A stretch of 64,000 nucleotides of DNA from JAUILA01 sp050289805. GTDB lineage: Bacteria > Bacteroidota > Bacteroidia > Cytophagales > Cyclobacteriaceae. Position 1 is the first letter of the stretch. Each line of letters begins with the position of its first letter. Below the pieces are notes generated by a model. The model saw only the letters and a list, made by a program, of their open reading frames with translations. It was not told the origin of the DNA and did not search any database. The stretch is taken from positions 19,589-83,588 of the forward strand of contig JBNKGL010000019.1 in the NCBI GenBank assembly GCA_050289805.1, written 5' to 3'. Positions 18,186 through 25,791 of this stretch are shown one piece after another. The translations under genes and the position numbers were made by a program.

Positions 18186-19315
18186 TATCCGAAATATTCG
18201 AGGATTTGTTTACGCATACTGTCATTGGCAAGGAATGCGAGGAACAATGAAATAACCAGACCAATAAAAGCTTTGGAGGCATCCTTAAAAATCATCAGTG
18301 CCGCCTTTCTACTATTTCTCTTTCTGATTTTCTTTCTTTTCTTATTTATGGCAATTGCCAATTCCCTTCCACCCAGAAGACCAATGAAAACCCAGGTAGT
18401 ACTGATGGGAATATTACTTTGAATCTTCAGATAATAGATCAGTCCGGCATAAACAAAATCAACGAGTGTTGCCGCGCGAATGTCTGACACACCTGCCTTC
18501 TCATCTACAATAGATTGTATCTTATCGCCTTTCAAGTAAAATAACAGACCCAAACCAATGAAAATGGTGGAAGCAAATGCAATGAATTGATTTAACGTCA
18601 GTTGTCTCGGGAGGTAGATTGCGATATTGGCCGCATCCTGCATGATCCAGAATGACCATAGGGCACCACTTGTAATCCACTGAAGCGGAAGCCATATGTC
18701 AGACGGTTTGCCTTTAAATACCTGCTTTGCATACCGCGTAATAACAAACCAGATTACAATGGCAGCAACGAATGCCATTAAATAGCCACCAAGACTTTTT
18801 GTCATTACACTCATAATCGCTTCGTTCTTCGTTGAAAAAGAACTCAGCAATAAAAAAGTGGTTGACACCGGCATCCTTGCCCGTGTAAGTATGAGCAATA
18901 CAATGGGAGCGGCTAATTGAAGAAAGTTAAATTCTGTTGGGCTTTCTGAAAATCCCTTAACAGAAAGTCGCTGATACGTAACGTCTCCGCCGTAATTTAT
19001 CCAGCTGTATGTAACAGTCAGAACAAAGATCAATCCCATGAATAACCACAGGAAATACCATTTGCGCTTCTTATTAGAAGCAATGAAAGTTCCAATGGTT
19101 TGAATACTGTCATTGGCAATGGCTGAATAAGCCGCCAGACCAAAACCCACCCACATGGCAATTTGAGGATATGGATAAATTGCCCCGACCAGCAATACTA
19201 AAAAACCAACAATAATTAGAAAAGAACGCTCTTCCCTGGCCAGGTCAAACACCTGATATACCAGTTTGGCGAGGTTGGATGATTCTACTTTTTGATTTGC
19301 TTTTTTTGCTGCCAT
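18182..19315 (-). CDS. PiT-like inorganic phosphate transporter family protein
   Basis: A 377-residue membrane protein with about ten hydrophobic segments. It shows the two inverted signature halves of the PiT (PF01384) family in divergent form: AIANDSIQTIGTFIAS near residue 66 and RMPVSTTFLLLSSFSTK near 147. A further IPISTTWVFIGLLGGRELA near 300 stands where PiT proteins have their second PxSTT motif. The likely role is proton- or sodium-coupled phosphate uptake at the inner membrane, though sulfate permease activity is known in relatives. It is divergent from a sodium/phosphate cotransporter, supporting a phosphate role. Confidence 0.7.
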   Translation of the reverse strand: MAAKKANQKVESSNLAKLVYQVFDLAREERSFLIIVGFLVLLVGAIYPYPQIAMWVGFGLAAYSAIANDSIQTIGTFIASNKKRKWYFLWLFMGLIFVLTVTYSWINYGGDVTYQRLSVKGFSESPTEFNFLQLAAPIVLLILTRARMPVSTTFLLLSSFSTKNEAIMSVMTKSLGGYLMAFVAAIVIWFVITRYAKQVFKGKPSDIWLPLQWITSGALWSFWIMQDAANIAIYLPRQLTLNQFIAFASTIFIGLGLLFYLKGDKIQSIVDEKAGVSDIRAATLVDFVYAGLIYYLKIQSNIPISTTWVFIGLLGGRELAIAINKKRKKIRKRNSRKAALMIFKDASKAFIGLVISLFLAFLANDSMRKQILEYFGY

Positions 19316-19540
19316 TGAAGCCGTGCAGTTTTGCAGCTGTAAACTTAGTGATATCTGGTAAAAATGTAATATTAATTAATTGTTAAGAAATCAAGGGTTA
19401 ATATTCTTACATATCCCAACCAACCCCAAAAACGGCTGTAAAGCATTTTTTTACTTGATATCATTAACATTGCCTTAAAATTGAGAACTTCAATATCATT
19501 ATAATGTGAGTAACTTCGCGAACTTCAAGTAGTGTAATTT
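19316..19540. promoter_or_regulatory. Divergent promoter region between two phosphate-transporter-like genes
   Basis: A 225-base AT-rich region with no gene. It holds a direct repeat ATATCATTA at 19458-19466 and 19493-19501 (35 bases apart) and several TTAAT-rich stretches. I see no perfect -7 box and no known phosphate-box consensus for this phylum, so the repeat is only a candidate operator. Confidence 0.3.
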
Positions 19541-21121
19541 GTGAACTCTTCAGGCAAGCGATATTCCTTCATTATAAGAATCCTGGTGATCATATCGGTG
19601 ATCTTCACTTTCTTGTTCAGCATTGAATTAATGGGTGCATCTTTCAGCAGCCTGGGCGAAGAAGTAGCAGAATCCATCCTTACCGCAACATCAAACCCGT
19701 TCATAGGCTTATTCATCGGTTTGCTTGTGACTGCCCTCATTCAAAGCAGTTCGACTACAACCTCAATGATCGTTGCGCTGGTAGCCGCCGGATCCATCAC
19801 CCTTTCCAATGCGGTACCGATGATCATGGGTGCCAACATCGGAACCACATTAACAAGTACAATCGTTTCACTGGGTTATATCGCAAAACGGGATGAATTC
19901 AAACGTGCCATTGCCGCTGGAACTGTACATGATTTTTTTAATATACTCACGGTCCTAATCCTTTTCCCATTAGAATACTACTACGGTTTGATTTCCTTTC
20001 TGGCACAGGAAATTACTTCAATGCTGAGGATTACAACTTCCGGCGCAGGTTCCGATGAAATAGGCTTCAAATTATTCAATTTGATTCCCGTTACCGGAGA
20101 TATTGTTGAAAAAATCGGAATGCCCTTTGTAAGCATTGCACTTTCCTTTCTCCTGCTTTTCGGATCAATAAAAATTCTTTCCAATATCATTTCAAAAATT
20201 CTTATGGGTGAATCCCAGGAGAAGTTGCGCTTATTCCTTTTTGAACAACCCTTCAAGTCATTTCTCTGGGGTATACTAGTGACAGGATCAGTGCAATCCA
20301 GTTCAGTAACAACCTCACTCGTAGTACCATTCGCAGCGACAGGCAAGGTTCGCATGGAAGGAATTATGCCTTTTATTCTGGGCGCAAATATCGGAACGAC
20401 CATTACAGCTTTCATTGCAGCCATGTTCAAGAGTGAACTGGTGGTGAGTATTGCCATTACCCATCTTATCTTTAATGTAATCGGGGTACTGATATTCTTG
20501 CCGATTCCATTCATGCGGAAATCGCTGATTCGCCTGGCAGAATTATTTGGAGACCTCACCGCGCGGTACAGAATTACCGGCTTTCTTTATATCATCCTTA
20601 CTTTTTTCCTGATCCCCTTTACGCTCATTTATGCAAACCGTGAAACAGCTGTGGTGGAAGAACTGGTTTATACAGTATGGCAGGAAGGTAAAACTTCTGA
20701 AAAAAGTGTGCTTGCAAAAGTGAACCGAAAGGGAAAGGAACGCATCTGGGGAATGAATATTACGGGCGATGAAGGGACGCAAAGCAATATCTATGATATC
20801 TACCGGGATAATAATATCATCTTTATTAATAATAATTTTTTCCTGATCAATAAACCCGGATTTTGCTGGGATGACGAAAAGCAGCGGGGTAAATTCAAAA
20901 TGTGCATTGAAGGAATCCTGGATGAGGTAGAGATCAATGAGAACATGACCGTTGACTCTGTTCTGATCATCAAAAAAGAATATTATGAGCCCGAACCACT
21001 GGATTCCATTTCATACAAATACTACCTGAGCGCCACCGAAAAACTCCTCATCCGGACGGAAAAAATGGATAAGAGTGGTAATATCCTCGAATACGAGCAA
21101 TTAATAAACATAAAGAAATAG
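19541..21121 (+). CDS. Na/Pi cotransporter (NptA/PNaS) family protein
   Basis: A 526-residue protein with two inverted Na_Pi_cotrans repeats. The first carries ALIQSSSTTTSMIVALVAAG and MGANIGTTLTSTI (residues about 66-105). The second carries VQSSSVTTSLVVPFAATG and LGANIGTTITAFIAA (about 250-295). The paired QSSS motifs bind sodium and phosphate in the family. Instead of the PhoU-like C-terminus common in bacterial NptA proteins, it has a soluble, non-helical-looking tail of about 150 residues (380-526) of unknown function. The start is GTG 19541; no ATG occurs in frame until residue 30. It is divergent from the PiT-like gene. Confidence 0.88.
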   Translation: MNSSGKRYSFIIRILVIISVIFTFLFSIELMGASFSSLGEEVAESILTATSNPFIGLFIGLLVTALIQSSSTTTSMIVALVAAGSITLSNAVPMIMGANIGTTLTSTIVSLGYIAKRDEFKRAIAAGTVHDFFNILTVLILFPLEYYYGLISFLAQEITSMLRITTSGAGSDEIGFKLFNLIPVTGDIVEKIGMPFVSIALSFLLLFGSIKILSNIISKILMGESQEKLRLFLFEQPFKSFLWGILVTGSVQSSSVTTSLVVPFAATGKVRMEGIMPFILGANIGTTITAFIAAMFKSELVVSIAITHLIFNVIGVLIFLPIPFMRKSLIRLAELFGDLTARYRITGFLYIILTFFLIPFTLIYANRETAVVEELVYTVWQEGKTSEKSVLAKVNRKGKERIWGMNITGDEGTQSNIYDIYRDNNIIFINNNFFLINKPGFCWDDEKQRGKFKMCIEGILDEVEINENMTVDSVLIIKKEYYEPEPLDSISYKYYLSATEKLLIRTEKMDKSGNILEYEQLINIKK

Positions 21122-21175
21122 ACCGGATAAACAGCCGCGTCTAAATTGGAGTTATACTTCATAAACTGAAGGAAA

Positions 21176-21203
21176 GTATTTAATTTTCTGCTATATTAAA
21201 TAC
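21176..21203. promoter_or_regulatory. Inverted repeat upstream of the holin-like operon
   Basis: GTATTTAAT (21176-21184) and its exact complement ATTAAATAC (21195-21203) are separated by 10 bases and lie 19 bases before the start of the holin-like gene. With no T-run and at promoter distance, it looks more like an operator than a terminator. Confidence 0.4.
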
Positions 21204-21221
21204 GAGGCGAAGAAGCATCAC

Positions 21222-21554
21222 ATGAATATAATTGAGCACATAATCGGCCTGGTGGAATCCAAAATAGCCCTGGCAAAGCTGGAAGTAAAAGAGGAAGTAT
21301 CTTCAATCGTTTCCCGCCTGGTAGTGGCAATGCTCATGTTTATACTTCTTTTTTTCATTTGGTTTTTCCTATGCATAGCACTGGGGATGCTCCTGAATGA
21401 ACAATTTCATTCCAGCTTTTCCGGAACTCTCACCATTGCCGGTATTCATGCGCTTGTATTGATATTTCTTTACGTATTTCGCAAAAAACTCGGATTGAGA
21501 AAAGCAATTGCAAAAGGAATGGACCGAATATTATACACCGATGATGAAGACTAA
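21222..21554 (+). CDS. Phage-holin-like (Phage_holin_3_6/YqjE type) membrane protein
   Basis: A 110-residue protein. It has an amphipathic, Lys/Glu-rich N-terminus (GLVESKIALAKLEVKEEVSS), then two hydrophobic helices at about residues 30-58 and 70-90, then a basic tail. This is the architecture of the Phage_holin_3_6 (YqjE-like) family, which in free-living bacteria is a stress-associated inner-membrane protein rather than a lysis protein. No phage genes are near. It overlaps the next gene by 14 bases, so the pair is translationally coupled. Confidence 0.75.
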   Translation: MNIIEHIIGLVESKIALAKLEVKEEVSSIVSRLVVAMLMFILLFFIWFFLCIALGMLLNEQFHSSFSGTLTIAGIHALVLIFLYVFRKKLGLRKAIAKGMDRILYTDDED

Positions 21555-21912
21555 GGAAGAACTAAAGCGACAGTCGAAGTTTCATCAACAGGCGCTGGAA
21601 CATGACTTGGATGAAATTATTATAGAGGGCAAGCGCACCGCAAAGAAAGCCGCATATATCGCTGGCGGGGCTTTACTTGCATACCTGGTGGTACGTACAC
21701 TTACACGAAAAAAAGTGGTGGTAAGCGAATCGGAGGATACCCGGAATATATACGCACCGTCGCCACAGAAATCGAGTGTTGTAGGAACCATGGGAAAAAT
21801 GATATTAACAGAGGTTGCCATTATGGGAATGAAACTGGCCAAAGAAAAGGTGAAAGACTACATTGATAATCTAATGGAATCTGATGAAAATTCAGGAAAC
21901 ACTACAAAATAA
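21541..21912 (+). CDS. Small single-helix membrane protein (YtxH/DUF883-like layout)
   Basis: A 123-residue protein. I chose ATG 21541 (with a second ATG directly after) over an in-frame start at 21508, because the upstream extension would fall entirely inside the holin gene. It has a charged helical head (TKEELKRQSKFHQQALEHDLDE), one membrane helix with small residues (YIAGGALLAYLVVRTLT), and a second amphipathic helix (MGMKLAKEKVKDYIDNLM). The layout resembles YtxH/DUF883-type envelope-stress or ribosome-hibernation proteins, but I see no diagnostic motif. It overlaps the lipid-synthesis gene downstream by 29 bases. Confidence 0.65.
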   Translation: MMKTKEELKRQSKFHQQALEHDLDEIIIEGKRTAKKAAYIAGGALLAYLVVRTLTRKKVVVSESEDTRNIYAPSPQKSSVVGTMGKMILTEVAIMGMKLAKEKVKDYIDNLMESDENSGNTTK

Positions 21913-22645
21913 TCTGGAGACCGGCCGTAAGGCGCTTGCAGTGCTTATCGATCCCGATAAAGTGAACACACCCAATGAACTTGCGCCCATTCTTCGAATG
22001 GCCAGTGAATGCTATGTTGATTTTCTCTTTGTTGGCGGAAGCCATCTGATGCAGAATAATCTGTCGGATGTGATTTCTGAAATCAAGCAAAGTACCGATA
22101 CCCCTGTAGTCCTGTTCCCCGGAAGTACCATGCAGATCGACAAAAAAGCAGATGCAATTCTTTTCCTTAGTCTGATTTCGGGGCGTAATCCGGAACTGCT
22201 CATCGGGCAGCATGTGGTGGCAGCCCCCATCCTTAAAAACAGCGGACTTGAAATAGTCCCTACAGGTTATATGCTCATCAGCAATGAACGCAATTCTTCG
22301 GTTGCTTATATGAGTAACACTGCACCCATTCCCCCCGATAAATACAGTGTGGCTGCCTCAACGGCTATGGCAGGTGAAATGCTTGGATTGAATACCATTT
22401 ATATGGATGCGGGCAGTGGCGCCCCCGAAATTATTCCACCGAGGATGATCTCCGCGGTACGTAAAAACATTTCTCTTCCCTTAATCATCGGCGGTGGAAT
22501 CAATTCTGTTGAAAAAGCAAGAAAGATACTGGATGCCGGAGCTGACGTGATCGTAATTGGCAATGCGTTTGAAAAAAACCCCGACCTAATGATCGGGGTT
22601 TCTGAATTAATTTATACCAGTAACAGGACGTTAGACGTTCATTAG
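21884..22645 (+). CDS. Geranylgeranylglyceryl/heptaprenylglyceryl phosphate synthase (GGGPS/PcrB family)
   Basis: A 253-residue TIM-barrel prenyltransferase that joins a polyprenyl diphosphate to sn-glycerol 1-phosphate, the first committed step of archaeal-type ether lipids. Seen: LIDPDKVN near residue 22 (metal/pyrophosphate), LFPGSTMQI, the YMDAGSGAPE segment, LIIGGGINSVEKARKILDAG and ADVIVIGNAFE near the C-terminus (glycerol-phosphate cradle). Homologues in Bacteroidota are known and active in vitro, but their cellular product is unclear. The gene is coupled to two membrane-protein genes in front. Its last 70 bases contain a terminator for the opposing AraC gene, and the two genes overlap by 15 bases. 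Confidence 0.9.
   Translation: MKIQETLQNNLETGRKALAVLIDPDKVNTPNELAPILRMASECYVDFLFVGGSHLMQNNLSDVISEIKQSTDTPVVLFPGSTMQIDKKADAILFLSLISGRNPELLIGQHVVAAPILKNSGLEIVPTGYMLISNERNSSVAYMSNTAPIPPDKYSVAASTAMAGEMLGLNTIYMDAGSGAPEIIPPRMISAVRKNISLPLIIGGGINSVEKARKILDAGADVIVIGNAFEKNPDLMIGVSELIYTSNRTLDVH
22572..22601 (-). terminator. Terminator of the AraC gene, embedded in the GGGPS coding sequence
   Basis: A perfect 9-bp stem (22576-22584 with 22593-22601, core CCCCGA/TCGGGG) with an 8-base loop. On the minus strand it is followed by seven T (complement of 22572-22578). It lies 30 bases beyond the AraC stop codon and within codons of the opposite-strand GGGPS gene. On the plus strand the U-run is only three bases. 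Confidence 0.8.
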
Positions 22646-23551
22646 TGTTTCCCGCTTGCGCATCTTGCCTGCAGGTATGCCGTACATCATTTTGAATCGT
22701 CTGCAGAAATAGGCAGTATCCTTGTATCCGCATGACTTTCCAATTTCACGAATACTCATTTTAGTGGTTCGAAGAAGATCTACGGCATGTTCCATCCGCT
22801 GATATTCGATGTAATCCTGGGGATTTATGCCGGTAAGCGTTTTGAAATACTGGCCCACATAATCCTCTGAAACATCGGCAATTTCTGAAAGACGCTTATT
22901 GGTTAACTCACCGTCCAGATTGTCCTTAATAAATTTTAACAATGAAATAAGGCGCGGGTCCTTGAAGTAGGTACTGTTTGTAGTCATTTGCTCCACAAAC
23001 AACTGTTTGGTTAGAATATGCCGGATGATTTCGATACACAATAGCTCGGTTCTCAACTTGATCATTCGCTGACTTCCCACCAAAGATTGGGATTGCTCCT
23101 TCATGATTTCATAGATCAGCGTATTCACCTTTGGATTTTCAATCGAGAATGGAGGAATATCAAGGGTGGAAAAGAAATTGACCGTGTCGAAGACCTTAGT
23201 TTCAAAAACGACCATCGAAAAATCGGCCACTATTTGCTCATCCGGCCTGCCATCTGTATTGAAGAATTCCATCTGGCGATACCCAAACTCTTCCTGTGTA
23301 AGCTCCGCATCCAGATTTGCCGGATCACCAAAAAGAATGGGCTGAACCTTTCCCGCAGGAATGAACAGCGCATGCCCCTCCTTTAATTCATTACGGTCTT
23401 CACCATATTGAAGCCTTCCCCTCTTAAGAATTAAGATGGCATTGTCCGTTTCCTGATAATCTACGATTTGGAACGGACTGTTTACGATTACGTTATTGGA
23501 TTTCAGGTATCTGATACCTAAAGATTCGATGATTTTGTTGTAGTCTTCCAT
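22631..23551 (-). CDS. AraC family transcriptional regulator
   Basis: A 306-residue regulator with an N-terminal cupin-like sensor (residues about 25-110, including LKEGHALFIPAGKVQPI) and a C-terminal double helix-turn-helix. The latter reads TNKRLSEIADVSEDYVGQYF near 225 and SIREIGKSCGYKDTAYFCRR near 274, the classic AraC/XylS arrangement with PxxYR-like GINPQDYIEYQR between. I chose the ATG of MEDYNKIIESLG; the longer frame from a TTG 45 bases upstream adds an unlikely hydrophobic head. The effector is unknown. An 18-bp palindrome lies about 65 bases upstream and could be its own operator. Confidence 0.88.
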   Translation of the reverse strand: MEDYNKIIESLGIRYLKSNNVIVNSPFQIVDYQETDNAILILKRGRLQYGEDRNELKEGHALFIPAGKVQPILFGDPANLDAELTQEEFGYRQMEFFNTDGRPDEQIVADFSMVVFETKVFDTVNFFSTLDIPPFSIENPKVNTLIYEIMKEQSQSLVGSQRMIKLRTELLCIEIIRHILTKQLFVEQMTTNSTYFKDPRLISLLKFIKDNLDGELTNKRLSEIADVSEDYVGQYFKTLTGINPQDYIEYQRMEHAVDLLRTTKMSIREIGKSCGYKDTAYFCRRFKMMYGIPAGKMRKRETLMNV

Positions 23552-23613
23552 CACAATTCCCTTATATGTCATTAAAAATAAACAATAAATCCACAATTAC
23601 TGCATTATTCTAA

Positions 23614-23631
23614 GGAATATTGTAATATTCC
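23614..23631. promoter_or_regulatory. Perfect 18-bp palindrome upstream of the AraC gene
   Basis: GGAATATT (23614-23621), a 2-base spacer GT, and AATATTCC (23624-23631) form a perfect inverted repeat in the gap between the acyl-CoA dehydrogenase and AraC genes. There is no T-run on either side, so an operator is more likely than a terminator. The binding protein is unknown. Confidence 0.5.
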
Positions 23632-23672
23632 CAGAACAGTAATTTCCAACCATCGACACTTCAAATAATCAA

Positions 23673-24815
23673 TTAACTATCCAGCAGGCCTCGCGCGATC
23701 ACAATTCGCTGAATTTCAGAGGTCCCCTCATAGATCTGTGTAATTTTAGCATCCCGCATAAGCCGTTCTACGTGATACTCTTTTACATATCCATAACCTC
23801 CATGAACCTGTACTGCTTCAACTGTAACCTTCATGGCTACTTCAGAAGCATAAAGTTTGGCCATCGACCCTGCTTGTGCAAAATCCTTTCCCTGGTCCTT
23901 CAGGAAAGCAGCCTTTAAACATAACATACGGGCTGCTTCAATTTCAGTTGCCATATCAGCAAGCTTAAACTGAATCGCCTGGTGATGGGCGATCTTTTTG
24001 CCAAAAGCCTTACGTTCCTGTGAATAGGCAAGTGCCAGCTCATAAGCCCCGGAAGCAATACCTAATGCCTGCGCGGCTATTCCTATTCGTCCGCCATTCA
24101 ATGTAGTCATGGCAAACTTGAACCCGAATCCATCATCACCAATACGGTTCTCTTTTGGAACCTTCACATCTGTAAACATCAGTGAATGTGTATCAGAACC
24201 ACGGATTCCGAGCTTATCTTCCTTCTTGCCTACGACAAAGCCAGGCATATCCTTTTCCACGATTAGGGCATTGATACCCTTATGTCCTTTTTCAGCATGG
24301 GTTTGTGCCATTACTATGTAAACTGAGGCACTGTTTCCATTGGTGATCCAGTTCTTGGTACCGTTAAGGAGGTAATGGTCGCCCATATCTTCTGCTGTCG
24401 TTCGCTGACTGGTCGCATCCGAACCGGCTTCAGGCTCAGAAAGGCAGAAGGCTCCAATGATCTCACCTGTGGCCAGTCGCTTCAGGTATTTTTCTTTTTG
24501 CTCTTCAGTTCCGAATTTCTCAAGGCCCCAGCAAACAAGGGAATTATTCACAGACATGGATACTGAACATGATGCGTCAATCTTGGAAATTTCCTCCATT
24601 GCCAGCACGTAGGATACCGTGTCCATACCACCCCCGTTATATTTCGGATCCACCATCATTCCCATGAATCCCAATTCTCCCATTTTGCGGATTTGTTCCG
24701 CGGGAAATTGCTGTTTATTATCCCTTTCAATAACACCTGGCAATAGTTCAGTTCTTGCAAAATCACGTGCCGCATCACGCACCGCCATCTGTTCTTCTGT
24801 AAGATCAAAATTCAT
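23673..24815 (-). CDS. Short-chain-type acyl-CoA dehydrogenase
   Basis: A 380-residue FAD enzyme that oxidises acyl-CoA to trans-2-enoyl-CoA in fatty-acid or branched-chain amino-acid breakdown. It has the full three-domain layout: an N-terminal helical domain (FDLTEEQMAVRDAARDFA), the flavin-binding beta domain (FCLSEPEAGSD, KNWITNG), and a C-terminal helical domain ending in the catalytic-base motif QIYEGTSEIQR. The base is Glu363, as in short- and medium-chain enzymes. Substrate length cannot be fixed from sequence. It stands alone, transcribed toward the AraC gene. Confidence 0.93.
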   Translation of the reverse strand: MNFDLTEEQMAVRDAARDFARTELLPGVIERDNKQQFPAEQIRKMGELGFMGMMVDPKYNGGGMDTVSYVLAMEEISKIDASCSVSMSVNNSLVCWGLEKFGTEEQKEKYLKRLATGEIIGAFCLSEPEAGSDATSQRTTAEDMGDHYLLNGTKNWITNGNSASVYIVMAQTHAEKGHKGINALIVEKDMPGFVVGKKEDKLGIRGSDTHSLMFTDVKVPKENRIGDDGFGFKFAMTTLNGGRIGIAAQALGIASGAYELALAYSQERKAFGKKIAHHQAIQFKLADMATEIEAARMLCLKAAFLKDQGKDFAQAGSMAKLYASEVAMKVTVEAVQVHGGYGYVKEYHVERLMRDAKITQIYEGTSEIQRIVIARGLLDS

Positions 24816-24841
24816 AGGTTCCTTTGATTTTTAGAGTGAAT

Positions 24842-24871
24842 AAATAAAAAACGGGGCTCCGAAAAGCCCCG
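24842..24871 (-). terminator. Rho-independent terminator of the zinc metallopeptidase gene
   Basis: CGGGGCT (24852-24858) and AGCCCCG (24865-24871) form a 7-bp stem with a 6-base loop, followed on the minus strand by TTTTTTATTTA (complement of 24842-24851). It ends the metallopeptidase transcript. Bases 24872-24879 read TATTTTTG on the minus strand and could double as a -7 box for the acyl-CoA dehydrogenase gene. Confidence 0.85.
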
Positions 24872-24898
24872 CAAAAATACAATTTTTTAATGAAATTT

Positions 24899-25591
24899 TT
24901 AATCCCGACCGCCAAGAAACAGGGACAGGTAATACAGTAATGTGGCTAAGGAACCAAGTGCTGCAATTACGTAGGTCATTGCTGCCCACTTCAACGCATC
25001 CTTTGCCATATACAGTTCCTCGCTATTCACAATATTCCGTTCATTTATCCACGCGAGCGCCCGCTTGCTTGCATCGAACTCAACCGGCAGCGTTACAAAT
25101 GCAAACAGGGTAAATACTCCGTAACAGACGATAAATACCGTGAGTGCAACATTGATCCCGAAAGTACCAAGAAACGCACTTCCAAAAAGCATTGCGAAAA
25201 ATACCACATTGATGATCTTCGCACTCGCATTCTGAATCGGAACCATGGCCGACCGAAACTGCAACATACTGTAGGCAGTGGCATGCTGAACAGCATGACC
25301 ACATTCATGGGAGGCAATGGCTGCCGCCGCCGCGTTCCTTCCATGGTACACTTCCTCACTTAAATTCACCGTTTTATTGGCGGGATTGTAGTGGTCGGTA
25401 AGTTTTCCTTTTACCGACGTAACCTGCACATCATGTATACCATGATCTGCCAGCATCAGCTTTGCGATCTCTGCCCCGGATAGGTCCTTTTCCAGGTGTG
25501 TCTTGCTGTATTTCTTGAATTTGCTTTTCAGTCTGTAACTGATCGCCATACTGGCAATCCCGAAAACAATAAAAATGATCCACAATAACAT
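24899..25591 (-). CDS. Zinc metallopeptidase (YugP/Zn_peptidase_2 family)
   Basis: A 230-residue membrane protease. It has an N-terminal membrane anchor (LLWIIFIVFGIASMAIS), a soluble segment with YNPANKTVNLSEEVY, and the gluzincin-type zinc motif HECGH (residues 95-99, in AAAIASHECGHAVQHATAY). Two long hydrophobic segments follow (about 130-170), with PVEFDASKRALAW and a C-terminal helix. This is the exact layout of the YugP-like family, whose substrates are unknown. It is monocistronic, ending in a strong terminator. Confidence 0.88.
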   Translation of the reverse strand: MLLWIIFIVFGIASMAISYRLKSKFKKYSKTHLEKDLSGAEIAKLMLADHGIHDVQVTSVKGKLTDHYNPANKTVNLSEEVYHGRNAAAAAIASHECGHAVQHATAYSMLQFRSAMVPIQNASAKIINVVFFAMLFGSAFLGTFGINVALTVFIVCYGVFTLFAFVTLPVEFDASKRALAWINERNIVNSEELYMAKDALKWAAMTYVIAALGSLATLLYYLSLFLGGRD

Positions 25592-25791
25592 ATATCGTTA
25601 ATTTAAATTTTTCATTCTTTCAATTATGGATGTAGACGTATACTCCTGTATGAACGGGAACGTCCGTACCTCTCGTCCATTTCATAACAATTTCTGCACC
25701 AACAAAATTTTCTGTCAATTAGTCATCCCACATGACCAAAATGTCAGGTTTTACCGTACTGAACAGGTTCAGCGGGTGTCGTGGCATCAGC
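25592..25791. other. Gene-free 200-base region with two short inverted repeats
   Basis: Between the metallopeptidase and flippase-like genes, both minus. It holds a TGAC-N6-GTCA inverted repeat at 25733-25746 and a CTGAAC-AG-GTTCAG inverted repeat at 25759-25772. Neither is followed by a T-run, so they are not typical terminators. The first could be an operator for the metallopeptidase gene. I find no protein worth calling. Confidence 0.35.

Noticed and set aside
19458..19501. Pho-box-like direct repeats between the two phosphate transporters
   Set aside because: Two ATATCATTA copies are 35 bases apart, not the 11-bp period of known Pho boxes, and the region is AT-rich enough for chance repeats.
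21222..21554. Prophage remnant suggested by the holin-like protein
   Set aside because: No lysin, structural, integrase or att features nearby; the family is common in non-phage envelope-stress operons.
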